Source: Actinoplanes aureus (GTDB lineage Bacteria; Actinomycetota; Actinomycetes; Mycobacteriales; Micromonosporaceae). Taken from it: a DNA stretch of 64,000 bases. The DNA is taken from contig NZ_JADQTO010000017.1 in assembly GCF_015704865.1 (NCBI RefSeq), positions 106,741 to 170,740 of the forward strand. The letters run 5' to 3'. The translations under genes and the position numbers were made by a program. Below, in pieces: positions 26,330-34,506 of this stretch (within the stretch, counting starts at the first letter, position 1; every line of letters starts with the position of its first letter). The notes beneath the pieces are model-generated. The model saw only the letters and a list, made by a program, of their open reading frames with translations. It ran no database searches and was not told the DNA's origin.

Positions 26330-29305
26330 GTGCCGGACGAGCCCGAGTCGGCCGCCCGCGCGGCGCTGCGCCAGGGACCCGCGCTCGTCGTCCTGACCGG
26401 CCCGCCCGGCTGCGGCCGCAGCACCCTGCTGCGCCGGGTCGCCGGCTCGGTCCCCGGCCCCGCCCACGTCGGCGGCGGCCTGGCCATGCTCGCCACAGTC
26501 CCCGCGCTCGCCCTGTCCCGGGCGGTGCGGGCCCGGCTGCCCGCCGACGACGTGCACCTGCTCGCCGAGGCGGTCCGGTCCCGGGTGCGCGGCGGGCTGC
26601 TCGTTCTCGACGATCTCCAGCACGCCGACACGGCGACGATCGCGGCGCTGCCCCATCTCGCCCGCACGTGCCGGGTGGTGGTCGCGTTGCGTACCCCGCA
26701 TCGCCTCGCCGAACCGGCGGTGGCCGCCCTGCGCGCCGCCGCCACCGCCTGGCTCGCGGTGCCCCCGCTGGACCCGGCCGCCGCCCGCGCGCTGGCCCGG
26801 CAGACCGCCGCCCGGCTGGACGACGCCCAGCTCAACGCGGTGGTCGTCCGGGCCGGGGGCAACCCCTTGGCGATCACCGCGCTGGCCCGGCAGGCAGCCG
26901 CCGGTCGCGCTCCGGTGGGCGAGGACATCGACCAGGTGGGGTACGCGATAGCGACCGCCCTCGCCGACCTGCCCCGTCCCGCCCGCACCGCCCTGGCCGC
27001 GCTCGGCCTGCTCGGCCGCCCCGCCCCGCCGGCCCTGCTCGGCACCGGCGCCGCCGACCTGCTCGCCACCGGCCTGGTCACCGCCGAGCCGGGCGGTGCC
27101 CTGCTGCCCGTGTCGGCGTATGTCGCGGAGACCGCCGCGGGTCTGCTCGACGCCGCCGCCCGGACCGACATGCACGCCCGCCTGGCCGAGCTGACCCCGC
27201 CGGCCGAGGCCGCCCGGCACCTGGCCGCCGCCGGCGACAGCGCGGGCGCGCACCGCGCGGCGCTGACGGCGGCCGACCGTGCGGCCGGGGGTGAGCGGGC
27301 CGCGCTGCTGCTGTTCGCCTGCGGTCTCGACGTGCCGGTCGATCCGCGGGTGCGTTTGGCCGCCGCCGATGCGGCGCTGGCGGCGGGGCGCCCGCAGGAG
27401 GCGGCTGAGGTGTTGCGGCCGCTCGCCGCCGCTCCGCCGATCACCGCGCCGGCTGCCGAGCCCTGGGTTAGCGGGTCTCCAGCGGCTTCCGCTGCAGCCG
27501 CTGAGCCATGGGCCGCCGGCTCTCCGTCGGCTTCCGCCGGCGGGCCGGCCACGCCGACGATGCGGAACAGCCGGGATGCCCGGCCGGTGCCCGGCTTCGC
27601 GGGTCCGCTGGTTCTGGAGGCGGCCGTGCTGCGCGGTGAGGCGCTGTTGCAGGCCGGCGATCCGGCGGCGGCCCGCGAGGCGGTGCGGGTCGTCCCGGAT
27701 GCCGCTTCCGTGCCGGTGGTCGCCGGTCGTGACCGGGTGTTGCTGCTGGCCGCCCTGGCCACCGAGCCGATGGCGGCCCGTGAGCTGGCCGACAAGGTCG
27801 CCGTGCGGCATCCGGAGCCGCTGCCGGGCATCGCCGCCGCGCTGGCGGCGGTTCGCGCGGTTCACCGGCTGCCGGGCTGGGACAGTGCTCTGGCCGCCAC
27901 GGCCGCACCCGGCGGCGATCCGCTTATCACCCGGTGGAGTGCCTGGCTGCTGGTCGAGCATCTGGCCGCTGACGGCCGCCTGCTCGACTCGGCGCGTGCC
28001 GCCCTGAGCGCGGCCGAGACCAGCGGAGCCGCGCTGGCCTACGGCTGGCAGACCCGGTTCCTGGCGGCCGCGGACTGGGCGCTCGCCCTGCACGGCCACC
28101 ATCTGGGGCTGCCGCCGACCGCCCCGCCCGGCCAGGACCCGGCCCACCCGCACGCGGCCGGCTCCGACCGTCCCGCCGTGCCGCCCTCCGGTCAGCTTGC
28201 GTCACCCTCGGCGCCGCACGGTGGCCGTGAGCCAGCACCGGGTGCGCCGCCGGCTGCCCGTCCCGGGACGCACGCCGATCAGCTCGCGCCGCCCTCTACG
28301 CCGCATGGCGGCCTTGCGCCGGCGCCCGGTGCGCCGCGCCCGGACCAACCCGTCACGCCACCGTTCGCCGGGCCCGACTTCGGGGCGCTCGCGCCTGCGG
28401 CGCCGGCTGCGGCGGGCGTGCCGCGGGAGGGGCCGGCGGCGGTGGAGGAACCCGCGGTGCCGCCGCTCGATGTGGCCTGGGAGGGTGCCGAGGCGGTATT
28501 GCGTCGGGCGGCGAACCTCACCGACCGGGCGCTTCCCGCTGAAGCACGTGCCTACGCGACCGCCGCCACCGCGCTGATCGAGGCCGATACCGGGCTGCTG
28601 GCCGCTGCGCGTACCCGTCTGGGCGGATCGCCGGAGCATCCGGCGCCGGCCTGGGTGGCCCGGGAGGCGGCCTGGCTGGACGGGCAACCGGACCGGGCCG
28701 TCCAGGTCCCGGGGACGACCGGTGCCGGGCTGCTGGCCGGTCTGCACGCGATCACGGCGCAGTGGGCGGCCCACGATCTCGGTGTCGCGGCGGGGGCGGC
28801 GATCCCGGTCGGGCTGCCGGGAGCGGCCCGGCGGACGCTTACCGCGTGGGCGGTCGGGTCCGGGTTCGGGGCAGCGGCCGACGGCTGGCGGCCGGTGGCG
28901 TTGCGTGAGCAGGTCCGGTGCCTGATCGCGGCCGGGTTGACCGAGCCGGACCGGGACCGGGCGGTGGCCGCGCTGCTGCAGGCCGAGCAGCTGGCCGACC
29001 GTGCGGGGCTGGCGGTGCTGGCCGGCCGGGCCCGCCGTGGGTTGCGCCGGCACCAGATTCACCGCGACACTCGCAGTCCCCGCTCCGGTGGGCGGCTCAC
29101 GCAGCGCGAGACCGACGTGCTGCGCCTGGTGGCGGCCGGTGAGCCGACCCGCCGGATCGCCGGTCAGCTGGGCATCTCCGCGGAGACCGTGGACACGCAC
29201 ATTCGTTCGAGCATGCGCAAGCTCGGTGCTCGGACCCGTACCGAAGCCGCCGCCCTGGCCTTCGCCCCCGATTCGTTCGACAGCAGCGAGGAAGGTCGCC
29301 GGTGA
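26330..29305 (+). CDS. Large LuxR-family (LAL-type) ATPase regulator
   Basis: 991 residues. An N-terminal STAND-like ATPase (GPPGCGRST at 24-32, GGLLVLDDLQHAD) is followed by a long helical region and a C-terminal LuxR HTH (LTQRETDVLRLVAAGEPTRR, then LGISAETVDTHIRSSMRKLG). The P-loop lysine is replaced by arginine (R30), so ATP binding or hydrolysis may be weak. Two low-complexity inserts are imperfect tandem duplications: AAEPWVSGSP/AAEPWAAGSP and QLASPSAPHGG/QLAPPSTPHGG. The GTG at 26330 has a GAGGGGGGAG ribosome-binding site; longer openings would run back over the divergent dynamin promoter. The stop overlaps the next gene (GTGA). Confidence 0.85.
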   Translation: MPDEPESAARAALRQGPALVVLTGPPGCGRSTLLRRVAGSVPGPAHVGGGLAMLATVPALALSRAVRARLPADDVHLLAEAVRSRVRGGLLVLDDLQHADTATIAALPHLARTCRVVVALRTPHRLAEPAVAALRAAATAWLAVPPLDPAAARALARQTAARLDDAQLNAVVVRAGGNPLAITALARQAAAGRAPVGEDIDQVGYAIATALADLPRPARTALAALGLLGRPAPPALLGTGAADLLATGLVTAEPGGALLPVSAYVAETAAGLLDAAARTDMHARLAELTPPAEAARHLAAAGDSAGAHRAALTAADRAAGGERAALLLFACGLDVPVDPRVRLAAADAALAAGRPQEAAEVLRPLAAAPPITAPAAEPWVSGSPAASAAAAEPWAAGSPSASAGGPATPTMRNSRDARPVPGFAGPLVLEAAVLRGEALLQAGDPAAAREAVRVVPDAASVPVVAGRDRVLLLAALATEPMAARELADKVAVRHPEPLPGIAAALAAVRAVHRLPGWDSALAATAAPGGDPLITRWSAWLLVEHLAADGRLLDSARAALSAAETSGAALAYGWQTRFLAAADWALALHGHHLGLPPTAPPGQDPAHPHAAGSDRPAVPPSGQLASPSAPHGGREPAPGAPPAARPGTHADQLAPPSTPHGGLAPAPGAPRPDQPVTPPFAGPDFGALAPAAPAAAGVPREGPAAVEEPAVPPLDVAWEGAEAVLRRAANLTDRALPAEARAYATAATALIEADTGLLAAARTRLGGSPEHPAPAWVAREAAWLDGQPDRAVQVPGTTGAGLLAGLHAITAQWAAHDLGVAAGAAIPVGLPGAARRTLTAWAVGSGFGAAADGWRPVALREQVRCLIAAGLTEPDRDRAVAALLQAEQLADRAGLAVLAGRARRGLRRHQIHRDTRSPRSGGRLTQRETDVLRLVAAGEPTRRIAGQLGISAETVDTHIRSSMRKLGARTRTEAAALAFAPDSFDSSEEGRR

Positions 29306-29835
29306 ACAGACAGCCCGACGCTCCACGCCACGTGGTCGCCACCTCGGCCGAGGCGGAGACGGTCCTGCGCCGGCTGGCGCGGGAGGGTTGGACGGCACGG
29401 TCCGGGTTCGCCCTGCCCGATCCGTCCTGGGACGTGGGCGCCGCCCGGCTGGTCCTGCACGGCCGGATCGCCGACGACGACACCGAGACCGTGCAGCTGG
29501 CGGTTCTCGCCGCGGCCCGCGGTGCGGGCGTGGTGGCGGTCTGTGACACCGAATCGGCGGCCGGCCGGGCCCTGGTCGACGACCTGAGCCGGCTCGGTCC
29601 GGTGCACCGCGGCATCGACGGCTCCGACGTGATCGCCAATCTGATCCCGGAGCAGCGGGCCCTGCTGGACCGGCTGGCCGCCGGCGACACCATCGCGGCG
29701 GCCGCGGCCGCCGAGTTCCTGTCGCTGCGCACCGCGAACCGGCGCATCGCCGAGGCCCGAGCGATGTTCGGGGTACGCACCACCCGCGAGGCGGTCCTCG
29801 CCTACCTGCGGCAACGTCAGCGGCAGCCGGAGTGA
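29302..29835 (+). CDS. Small HTH protein co-encoded with the LAL regulator
   Basis: 177 residues. The N-terminal two-thirds look like a degenerate receiver-like alpha/beta domain (ARLVLHGRI, GAGVVAVCDTES) without clear phosphorylation residues. The C-terminus is a LuxR-like helix-turn-helix (LLDRLAAGDTIAAAAAAEFL, then SLRTANRRIAEARAMFGV). GTGA overlaps link it to the LAL regulator before it and the aldo/keto reductase after it. It probably binds DNA as an auxiliary regulator. Confidence 0.75.
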   Translation: MNRQPDAPRHVVATSAEAETVLRRLAREGWTARSGFALPDPSWDVGAARLVLHGRIADDDTETVQLAVLAAARGAGVVAVCDTESAAGRALVDDLSRLGPVHRGIDGSDVIANLIPEQRALLDRLAAGDTIAAAAAAEFLSLRTANRRIAEARAMFGVRTTREAVLAYLRQRQRQPE

Positions 29836-30656
29836 GCGAGCAGCAGCCCGCGGGCGGCACGTTCCTGATCGGCGGGGTCCGGCCGGTCGGCCGGCTCGGG
29901 TTCGGCGCGATGCACCTGCCCACCGAGCCCGCCGCGGCCCGCGACACCGCGATCGCGGTGGCGCGCCGCGCGGTCGAGCTGGGCGTCACCCTGATCGACA
30001 CCGCCCACCTGTACGGGTGGGGCGCCAACGAGGAACTCCTCGCCGAGGCCCTCTACCCGTACCCGCCGGAGCTGCTGATCGCCACCAAGGTCGGCGTGGC
30101 CCCGCCCGGCGAGCTGTGCGGCCGCCCGGAATTCCTGCGCGAGCAGGTCGACGCCGGGTTGCGCCGGCTGCGCACCGACCGGCTCGAGCTGCTGCAACTG
30201 CACCGCGTCGACCCGCAGGTGCCCCTCGAAGACCAGGTCGGCGCCCTGCGGGAGCTGCGGGACGCCGGGAAGATCGCGCACATCGGTCTGTCCGAGGTGA
30301 CCGCCGGCCAGCTCGCCGAGGCCCGTACGGTCGTGGAGATCGCCAGCGTGCAGAACCGCTACAACCTGGAGTACCGCGAGTACGAGCCGGTGCTGCGGGC
30401 CTGCACCGAGGCCGGGATCGCGTTCCTGCCGTGGCGGCCGGTGCTGCCCGCGGTCGACGCGGGCGGCCCGGTCGCGCGGATCGCCGCCGAGACCGGTGCG
30501 ACGGCCGCGCAGGTGGCCCTCGCCTGGTTGCTCGGCCGTTCGCCGGTGATGGTGCCGATCCCGGGGACCGCCTCGCTCAGCCACCTGGCCGAGAACGTCG
30601 ACGCCGCCGGGCTGCGGTTGAGCGAGGCGCAGCGCAAGCTGCTCGACGACGAGTAG
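29832..30656 (+). CDS. Aldo/keto reductase
   Basis: 274 residues, an NADP-dependent TIM-barrel oxidoreductase. The catalytic tetrad is present: D in LIDTAHLY, Y in AHLYGWG, K in IATKVG and H in LLQLHRVD. The nucleotide-binding C-terminus includes VPIPGTASLSHLAENV. It ends a three-gene overlapping set with the LAL and HTH regulators (GTGA at 29832), so its expression may follow that circuit. The substrate is unknown. Confidence 0.9.
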   Translation: MSEQQPAGGTFLIGGVRPVGRLGFGAMHLPTEPAAARDTAIAVARRAVELGVTLIDTAHLYGWGANEELLAEALYPYPPELLIATKVGVAPPGELCGRPEFLREQVDAGLRRLRTDRLELLQLHRVDPQVPLEDQVGALRELRDAGKIAHIGLSEVTAGQLAEARTVVEIASVQNRYNLEYREYEPVLRACTEAGIAFLPWRPVLPAVDAGGPVARIAAETGATAAQVALAWLLGRSPVMVPIPGTASLSHLAENVDAAGLRLSEAQRKLLDDE

Positions 30657-30679
30657 ACGGCTTGCCCGACCGGTCCACT

Positions 30680-31441
30680 ATGACGCTCGTGAATCTTGAT
30701 CGGGTCCGCCCGCGCAGTGCCGTCGGCCGCGTTCTGACGATGATCGCCTGCTGGTCGGTGGCCGGTGTGGTGGGCGCTGTCTGCAGTCTGCGCGGATGGT
30801 CGCCGGGCTGGATGCTGTTCGTCGGCTTCCCGGCGACCGTGGGCCTGAGCACGCTGTTCCTGGCCCGCACCGGCGAGGACGGCGACCGGAAGGCGGGGTA
30901 CGGCCCGCTGCTGTTCTGGTCGGTGGTGCTGGCGGTGCTCACGTTCAGCTTCTCGATGGTCGCGGGCGCCCGGCTGATCGTGCTGGACCTGTGGGGCGAG
31001 CGGGCCGTGGTACGGGTGGTCGGCGACGACGTCTCCTGGGGCGAGCGCCGCGGTGCCCGGTACGAGGACCACTGCTACCGGATGAGCCGGCTCGACGGGA
31101 CGCCGGTGCCCGGCGAGATCTGCCGGGACAACCGCCGTGAGTTCAATCTCGACCAGACGACCGAGGTGGTGTTCGACCCGGACGGGTTCAGCGGCCCGGA
31201 GATCCCGCAGAAGGTGGCCCGCGCCCATGTAGCGCGCAATGTGGCGCTGGGCGGTTTCGCCGCGCTGTGCCTGCTGGCGGTGGTGGCCGGCTGGGGCCCG
31301 ACGCGCGAGCCGGTGAGCCGGCCCCGTCCGTTGCGGCCGTCCGGTGACCCGGGCCGGCTGATCAGTCCCCGGCCAGGAAAGCCTCGACCGCCTCGACGAC
31401 CAAGGCGTGGTCGTCGGCCTGGGGCAGGCCGGAGACGGTGA
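30680..31441 (+). CDS. Membrane protein of unknown function
   Basis: 253 residues from ATG 30680 (GTG 30689 is an alternative). It has three N-terminal hydrophobic segments (VLTMIACWSVAGVVGAVCSL, then GWMLFVGFPATVGLSTLF and LLFWSVVLAVLTFSFSMVAG), an extracytoplasmic stretch (DHCYRMSRLDGTPVPGEICR) and a last helix (VALGGFAALCLLAVVAGW). The final 50 residues are Arg/Pro-rich and lie antisense to the UPF0303 gene for 80 bp, so the true C-terminus may be shorter through a frameshift. No family was recognised. Confidence 0.6.
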   Translation: MTLVNLDRVRPRSAVGRVLTMIACWSVAGVVGAVCSLRGWSPGWMLFVGFPATVGLSTLFLARTGEDGDRKAGYGPLLFWSVVLAVLTFSFSMVAGARLIVLDLWGERAVVRVVGDDVSWGERRGARYEDHCYRMSRLDGTPVPGEICRDNRREFNLDQTTEVVFDPDGFSGPEIPQKVARAHVARNVALGGFAALCLLAVVAGWGPTREPVSRPRPLRPSGDPGRLISPRPGKPRPPRRPRRGRRPGAGRRR

Positions 31442-31838
31442 TCACGCCGATCACGCCGGCGCCGGGCACGCGTACCGGGAAGGCACCGCCGTGCGCGGCG
31501 TACTGGGCCGGGTCGACGCCCATGTCCGGGCCCAGGGTCTGGCCCTTGGCCGCGAGGCGGCGCCCGACCAGGTAGGAGGAGGCCGCGTACCGGTAGACGA
31601 CGCGGACCTTGCGGGCGATCCAGGCGTCGTTGTCGGCGCTGGATCCCGGCAGGCCGGCGTGGAACAGCTGCTGCTCGCCGCGGCGGATGTCGACGGCGAC
31701 CGGCAGTTGCCGTTCGGTGGCCAGGTCGACCAGCAGGCAGCCCAGCGCCCACGCGTCGGTCTCGTCGAACCGCGGGAACACCAGCCGGCGTTCCTGCTCC
31801 TCGGTGGTGGCGATCAGCTTGTCCAGGTCCTCGCTCAT
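31362..31838 (-). CDS. UPF0303 / heme-degrading-domain family protein
   Basis: 158 residues of the GlcG/HbpS-like fold: VAVDIRRGEQQLFHAGLPGS, a helical KVRVVYRYAASSYLVGR segment, and GGAFPVRVPGAGVIGVITVS near the end. The family includes proteins that bind heme or cobalamin derivatives. The conserved layout is intact; no direct partner is visible beside it. The ATG at 31838 gives the expected length. Confidence 0.82.
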   Translation of the reverse strand: MSEDLDKLIATTEEQERRLVFPRFDETDAWALGCLLVDLATERQLPVAVDIRRGEQQLFHAGLPGSSADNDAWIARKVRVVYRYAASSYLVGRRLAAKGQTLGPDMGVDPAQYAAHGGAFPVRVPGAGVIGVITVSGLPQADDHALVVEAVEAFLAGD

Positions 31839-31855
31839 GCCGCCATTCTGTACGG

Positions 31856-32617
31856 TCACGATTCCTGCCAGTGCAGGTACCCGAGGCGCACGATCAGCGC
31901 GAGCACCACGACCAGCAGCACGACGCGGACGAACCCGGCGCCGCGCCGCAGGGCCATCCGGGCGCCGACCACCGAGCCGGCGATGTTGGCCACGGCCATG
32001 CCGGCGCCGATCAGCCAGGCCACGTGCCCGGTGGCCGCGAACACGACCAGGGCGCCCAGGTTGGTGGCGGTGTTGACGATCTTCGCCATGGCCGAGCCGT
32101 GCACGAAGTCCGCGCCGACGATCGTGGTGAACGCCAGCACGAGGAAGGTGCCGGTGCCGGGCCCGATCAGCCCGTCGTAGGCGGCGATCACGGCGCCGGC
32201 CACGGCCACCGTGATGCCGCGCCGCCACGGGGTGCGTTTCTCCATGTGCTCGGCGAGGCCCATCTGCGGGCGTACGGTGACGAACACCGCCACCGCCACC
32301 AGGACCAGGATGATCACCGGCCGGTACGCGCTCGCCGGGATCCCCCCGGCCAGCGCCGCCCCGCAGCCGGAACAGACCAGTGCGAGAGCCGCGGACGGTG
32401 CCGCCACCCCCCAGTCGATCTTCGTACGGCGCGCGTACGTCACCGCCGCCGTGCTGGTCCCGCAGATCGCCGCCAGCTTGTTGGTGCCCAGCGCGGTGGC
32501 CAGCGGCAGCTGCGGAGCGGCCAGCAGCAGCGCCGGCAACAGCAGCAGCCCGCCCCCGCCGACCACGGCATCGACCCACCCGGCCGCCGCCGCCGCGATC
32601 AGCAGCGTGACGATCAC
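31856..32617 (-). CDS. TSUP/TauE-SafE family membrane transporter
   Basis: 253 residues with about eight membrane helices. The N-terminal repeat GWVDAVVGGGGLLLLPALLL and TALGTNKLAAICGTSTA, and the second-half repeat AAYDGLIGPGTGTFLVLAF with ATNLGALVVF, are the paired motifs of this family, which exports sulfite, sulfoacetate or related anions. The start is GTG 32617, overlapping the stop of a 30-codon membrane peptide gene (GTGA), so translation is probably coupled. Confidence 0.85.
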   Translation of the reverse strand: MIVTLLIAAAAAGWVDAVVGGGGLLLLPALLLAAPQLPLATALGTNKLAAICGTSTAAVTYARRTKIDWGVAAPSAALALVCSGCGAALAGGIPASAYRPVIILVLVAVAVFVTVRPQMGLAEHMEKRTPWRRGITVAVAGAVIAAYDGLIGPGTGTFLVLAFTTIVGADFVHGSAMAKIVNTATNLGALVVFAATGHVAWLIGAGMAVANIAGSVVGARMALRRGAGFVRVVLLVVVLALIVRLGYLHWQES

Positions 32618-32706
32618 CGGCGCCCCCGCGCCTTCTGCAGCCACGCGCCGATCAACGCACCGATGATCACCAAGGTCAGGACGCAACACAGCGCCTTGAA
32701 AACCAT
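32614..32706 (-). CDS. 30-residue membrane microprotein upstream of the TSUP transporter
   Basis: A short frame with one strongly hydrophobic helix (FKALCCVLTLVIIGALIGAW) and a basic tail (LQKARGRR), which predicts a single-span protein with its C-terminus in the cytoplasm. Its stop overlaps the transporter start by GTGA, the coupling seen between genuine genes here. It may be a small transporter subunit or regulator. Confidence rests on the overlap and composition, not on a recognised family. Confidence 0.55.
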   Translation of the reverse strand: MVFKALCCVLTLVIIGALIGAWLQKARGRR

Positions 32707-32723
32707 GCCTGTACTCCGTTGGC

Positions 32724-32739
32724 TAAGGTCGGCCGTGTG
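32724..32739 (+). promoter_or_regulatory. Leaderless-type -10 box before the EEP hydrolase
   Basis: TAAGGT (32724-32729) lies 7 bases before GTG 32737, which supports this start over the upstream TTG at 32719. Confidence 0.35.
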
Positions 32740-33513
32740 CGCCTGGCCACCTTCAACCTGTTGCACGGCAGATCGTTGTCCGACGGAACCGTACACGCCG
32801 ACCGGATCGCGGCTGCCGTCGCCGACCTCGACGCCGACGTGCTGGGACTGCAGGAGGTGGACCGGGCGCAGCCGCGATCCGGCCTGCTGGACCTGACCGC
32901 CCTGGCCGCGGACGCGCTGGGCGCCAAGACACACCGGTTCGCCGCCGCCGTGGTCGGGACCCCGGGGGAGACCTGGGAGCCGTGGCACTCCGGCGCCGAC
33001 ATGGGCCACCCGCAGTACGGGATCGCGCTGGTCACCCGCTATCCGGTGCTGCGCTGGCAGATCACCCCGCTGCCGGCCGCCCCGATCCGCTCCCCGGTGT
33101 ACGTCCCGGACGGCGGCCTGCTGCTGCTGCGCGACGAACCCCGCGTGCTGCTCGCCGCCGTGGTCGAGACCCCGAGCGGTCCTCTCACCGTGGCGACGAC
33201 GCACCTGTCGTTCGTACCGGGATGGAATGTGCGCCAGCTGCGCCATGCCGTGCGTGCGTTGCGCGCCCTGCCCGCGCCCCGGGTCCTGCTGGGTGATCTC
33301 AACATGCCGGCCGGGCCGGTCCGTGCCTTCACCGGCTGGAAGCCGCTGGCCCGGGCGGCGACGTTCCCGAGCCCGTCACCGAAGACCCAGCTCGACCACG
33401 TGGTGGCCGACCCCCGCGAGGTTGCGGCGCTGGGCCGGGTTGTGCAGGTACGCACCCCGCACGCGCCGGTCTCCGATCACCGCCCGCTGGTGGTCGGCTT
33501 CGACCGCAGGTAG
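32737..33513 (+). CDS. Endonuclease/exonuclease/phosphatase family hydrolase
   Basis: 258 residues of the DNase I-like metal-dependent fold. Motifs in order: LATFNLLHG, VLGLQEVD (metal-binding glutamate), VATTHLSF, LLGDLNMPAG (catalytic Asp and Asn), and the terminal SDHRPLVV (metal Asp and catalytic His). Substrates of this family range from nucleic acids to phospholipids. GTG 32737 is taken as the start. The 3' end overlaps the convergent acetyltransferase gene by 37 bp. Confidence 0.88.
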   Translation: MRLATFNLLHGRSLSDGTVHADRIAAAVADLDADVLGLQEVDRAQPRSGLLDLTALAADALGAKTHRFAAAVVGTPGETWEPWHSGADMGHPQYGIALVTRYPVLRWQITPLPAAPIRSPVYVPDGGLLLLRDEPRVLLAAVVETPSGPLTVATTHLSFVPGWNVRQLRHAVRALRALPAPRVLLGDLNMPAGPVRAFTGWKPLARAATFPSPSPKTQLDHVVADPREVAALGRVVQVRTPHAPVSDHRPLVVGFDRR

Positions 33514-33995
33514 ACGTCCTCCAGGCCGTCCTCCGGATCCCACTGCTCGCCGATCTTGCGGAACCCGAACCCGGCGATGGTGGCCCGCGAGCCGACGTTG
33601 TCCGGGCGGATGCTGGCGCGCACCGCGCTGACCCGCGGGTCGTTGTCGGCGCGGCGCAGCAGTTCGGCGAGCATCGCCTTGGCGTAGCCGCGGCGCCGGT
33701 GCGCCGGGTCCACCGAGTAGGCCACCTCGACCACCCCGTCGGCGTCCGGCGGCCCGTGGAAGCCGCCGTGGCCGACGACGATCCCGTCCGGTTCGGCGAC
33801 CGCGGCCCGGGCGATCCAGTCGGCGGCGGCCGGGTCCTGCCGGATGTCGTCCAGACGGATCCGCCACAGCCATTTCTCGTCGACCAGGAACGGGGTCAGC
33901 GGGTGCCCGGCGGCGGCGCTGGCGGCGGCGAGATCACCGGCGACCAGCGCGGCCAGGGCGGCGGGGGAGAGCTTCACGAAGCGGATGGACGGCAT
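33477..33995 (-). CDS. GNAT-family N-acetyltransferase
   Basis: 172 residues with the GNAT acetyl-CoA motif in VDPAHRRRGYAKAMLAELLR and the strand VEVAYSV before it; RPDNVGSRATIAGFGFRKIG forms the C-terminal part. The RRRGYA segment matches the R/Q-x-x-G-x-G/A pyrophosphate loop. The substrate is unknown. The ATG at 33995 (MPSIRF) is preferred to a longer opening with an unrelated tail. Confidence 0.85.
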   Translation of the reverse strand: MPSIRFVKLSPAALAALVAGDLAAASAAAGHPLTPFLVDEKWLWRIRLDDIRQDPAAADWIARAAVAEPDGIVVGHGGFHGPPDADGVVEVAYSVDPAHRRRGYAKAMLAELLRRADNDPRVSAVRASIRPDNVGSRATIAGFGFRKIGEQWDPEDGLEDVYLRSKPTTSGR

Positions 33996-34035
33996 GTCGG
34001 CATGGTCACATATCGGTCCGGCCCCGTCGGGTTCG

Positions 34036-34047
34036 GTTGTGCACAAC
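34036..34047. promoter_or_regulatory. OhrR operator
   Basis: GTTGTGCACAAC is a perfect 12-bp palindrome overlapping the -35 box of the ohrR-ohr promoter, with a possible extra half-site (TTGGGCAC) just after it. OhrR repressors bind such sites and release when their cysteine is oxidised by organic hydroperoxide. Confidence 0.65.
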
Positions 34048-34065
34048 TAAATTGGGCACTACTGT
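34037..34065 (+). promoter_or_regulatory. Promoter of the ohrR-ohr operon
   Basis: TTGTGC (34037-34042) is followed after 17 bases by TACTGT (34060-34065). The -10 box ends 6 bases before the ATG at 34072, so the transcript should begin at or next to the start codon (leaderless). The -35 box is inside the operator palindrome. Confidence 0.65.
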
Positions 34066-34071
34066 TCCGGT

Positions 34072-34506
34072 ATGCGCGAGAGCACCGCCCTGGACGACAT
34101 GATCTGCTTCCAGCTCTATGCGGCCAGCCGCGGCATGACCGCCATCTACCGGCCCCTGCTCGAGCCACACCACCTCACCTACCCGCAATACCTGGTCCTG
34201 CGCGTGCTCTGGCACGACGGCCCCACCACCGTCCGCGACCTCGGCCACACCCTGCGCCTGGACAGCGGCACCCTCTCCCCGCTCCTCAAACGCCTGGAAG
34301 CCCAGGGATACCTGCGCCGCGAACGCGACACCCACGACGAACGCGTCGTCTGGGCCCACCTCACCGACACCGGCACCGCCCTGCGCGAGGCGATCGGCGA
34401 CCTCACCCAGCGACTCGTCTGCGCCACCGGCCTCACCCTCGACGAACTCAGCCAACTCCACCAGCTGCTCACCCGCGCCCGACAGTCCGCGAAAGGAAAC
34501 ACATGA
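34072..34506 (+). CDS. ohrR: OhrR, MarR-family organic hydroperoxide sensor
   Basis: 144 residues with a MarR winged helix: LTYPQYLVLRVLW, TLRLDSGTLSPLLKRLEAQG and the wing RRERDTHDERVV. The reactive N-terminal cysteine is C12 in MICFQLYAASR, the position used by OhrR to sense hydroperoxides; conserved tyrosines are in LTYPQY. It represses the downstream ohr gene. The stop overlaps the ohr start (ATGA). Confidence 0.92.
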   Translation: MRESTALDDMICFQLYAASRGMTAIYRPLLEPHHLTYPQYLVLRVLWHDGPTTVRDLGHTLRLDSGTLSPLLKRLEAQGYLRRERDTHDERVVWAHLTDTGTALREAIGDLTQRLVCATGLTLDELSQLHQLLTRARQSAKGNT

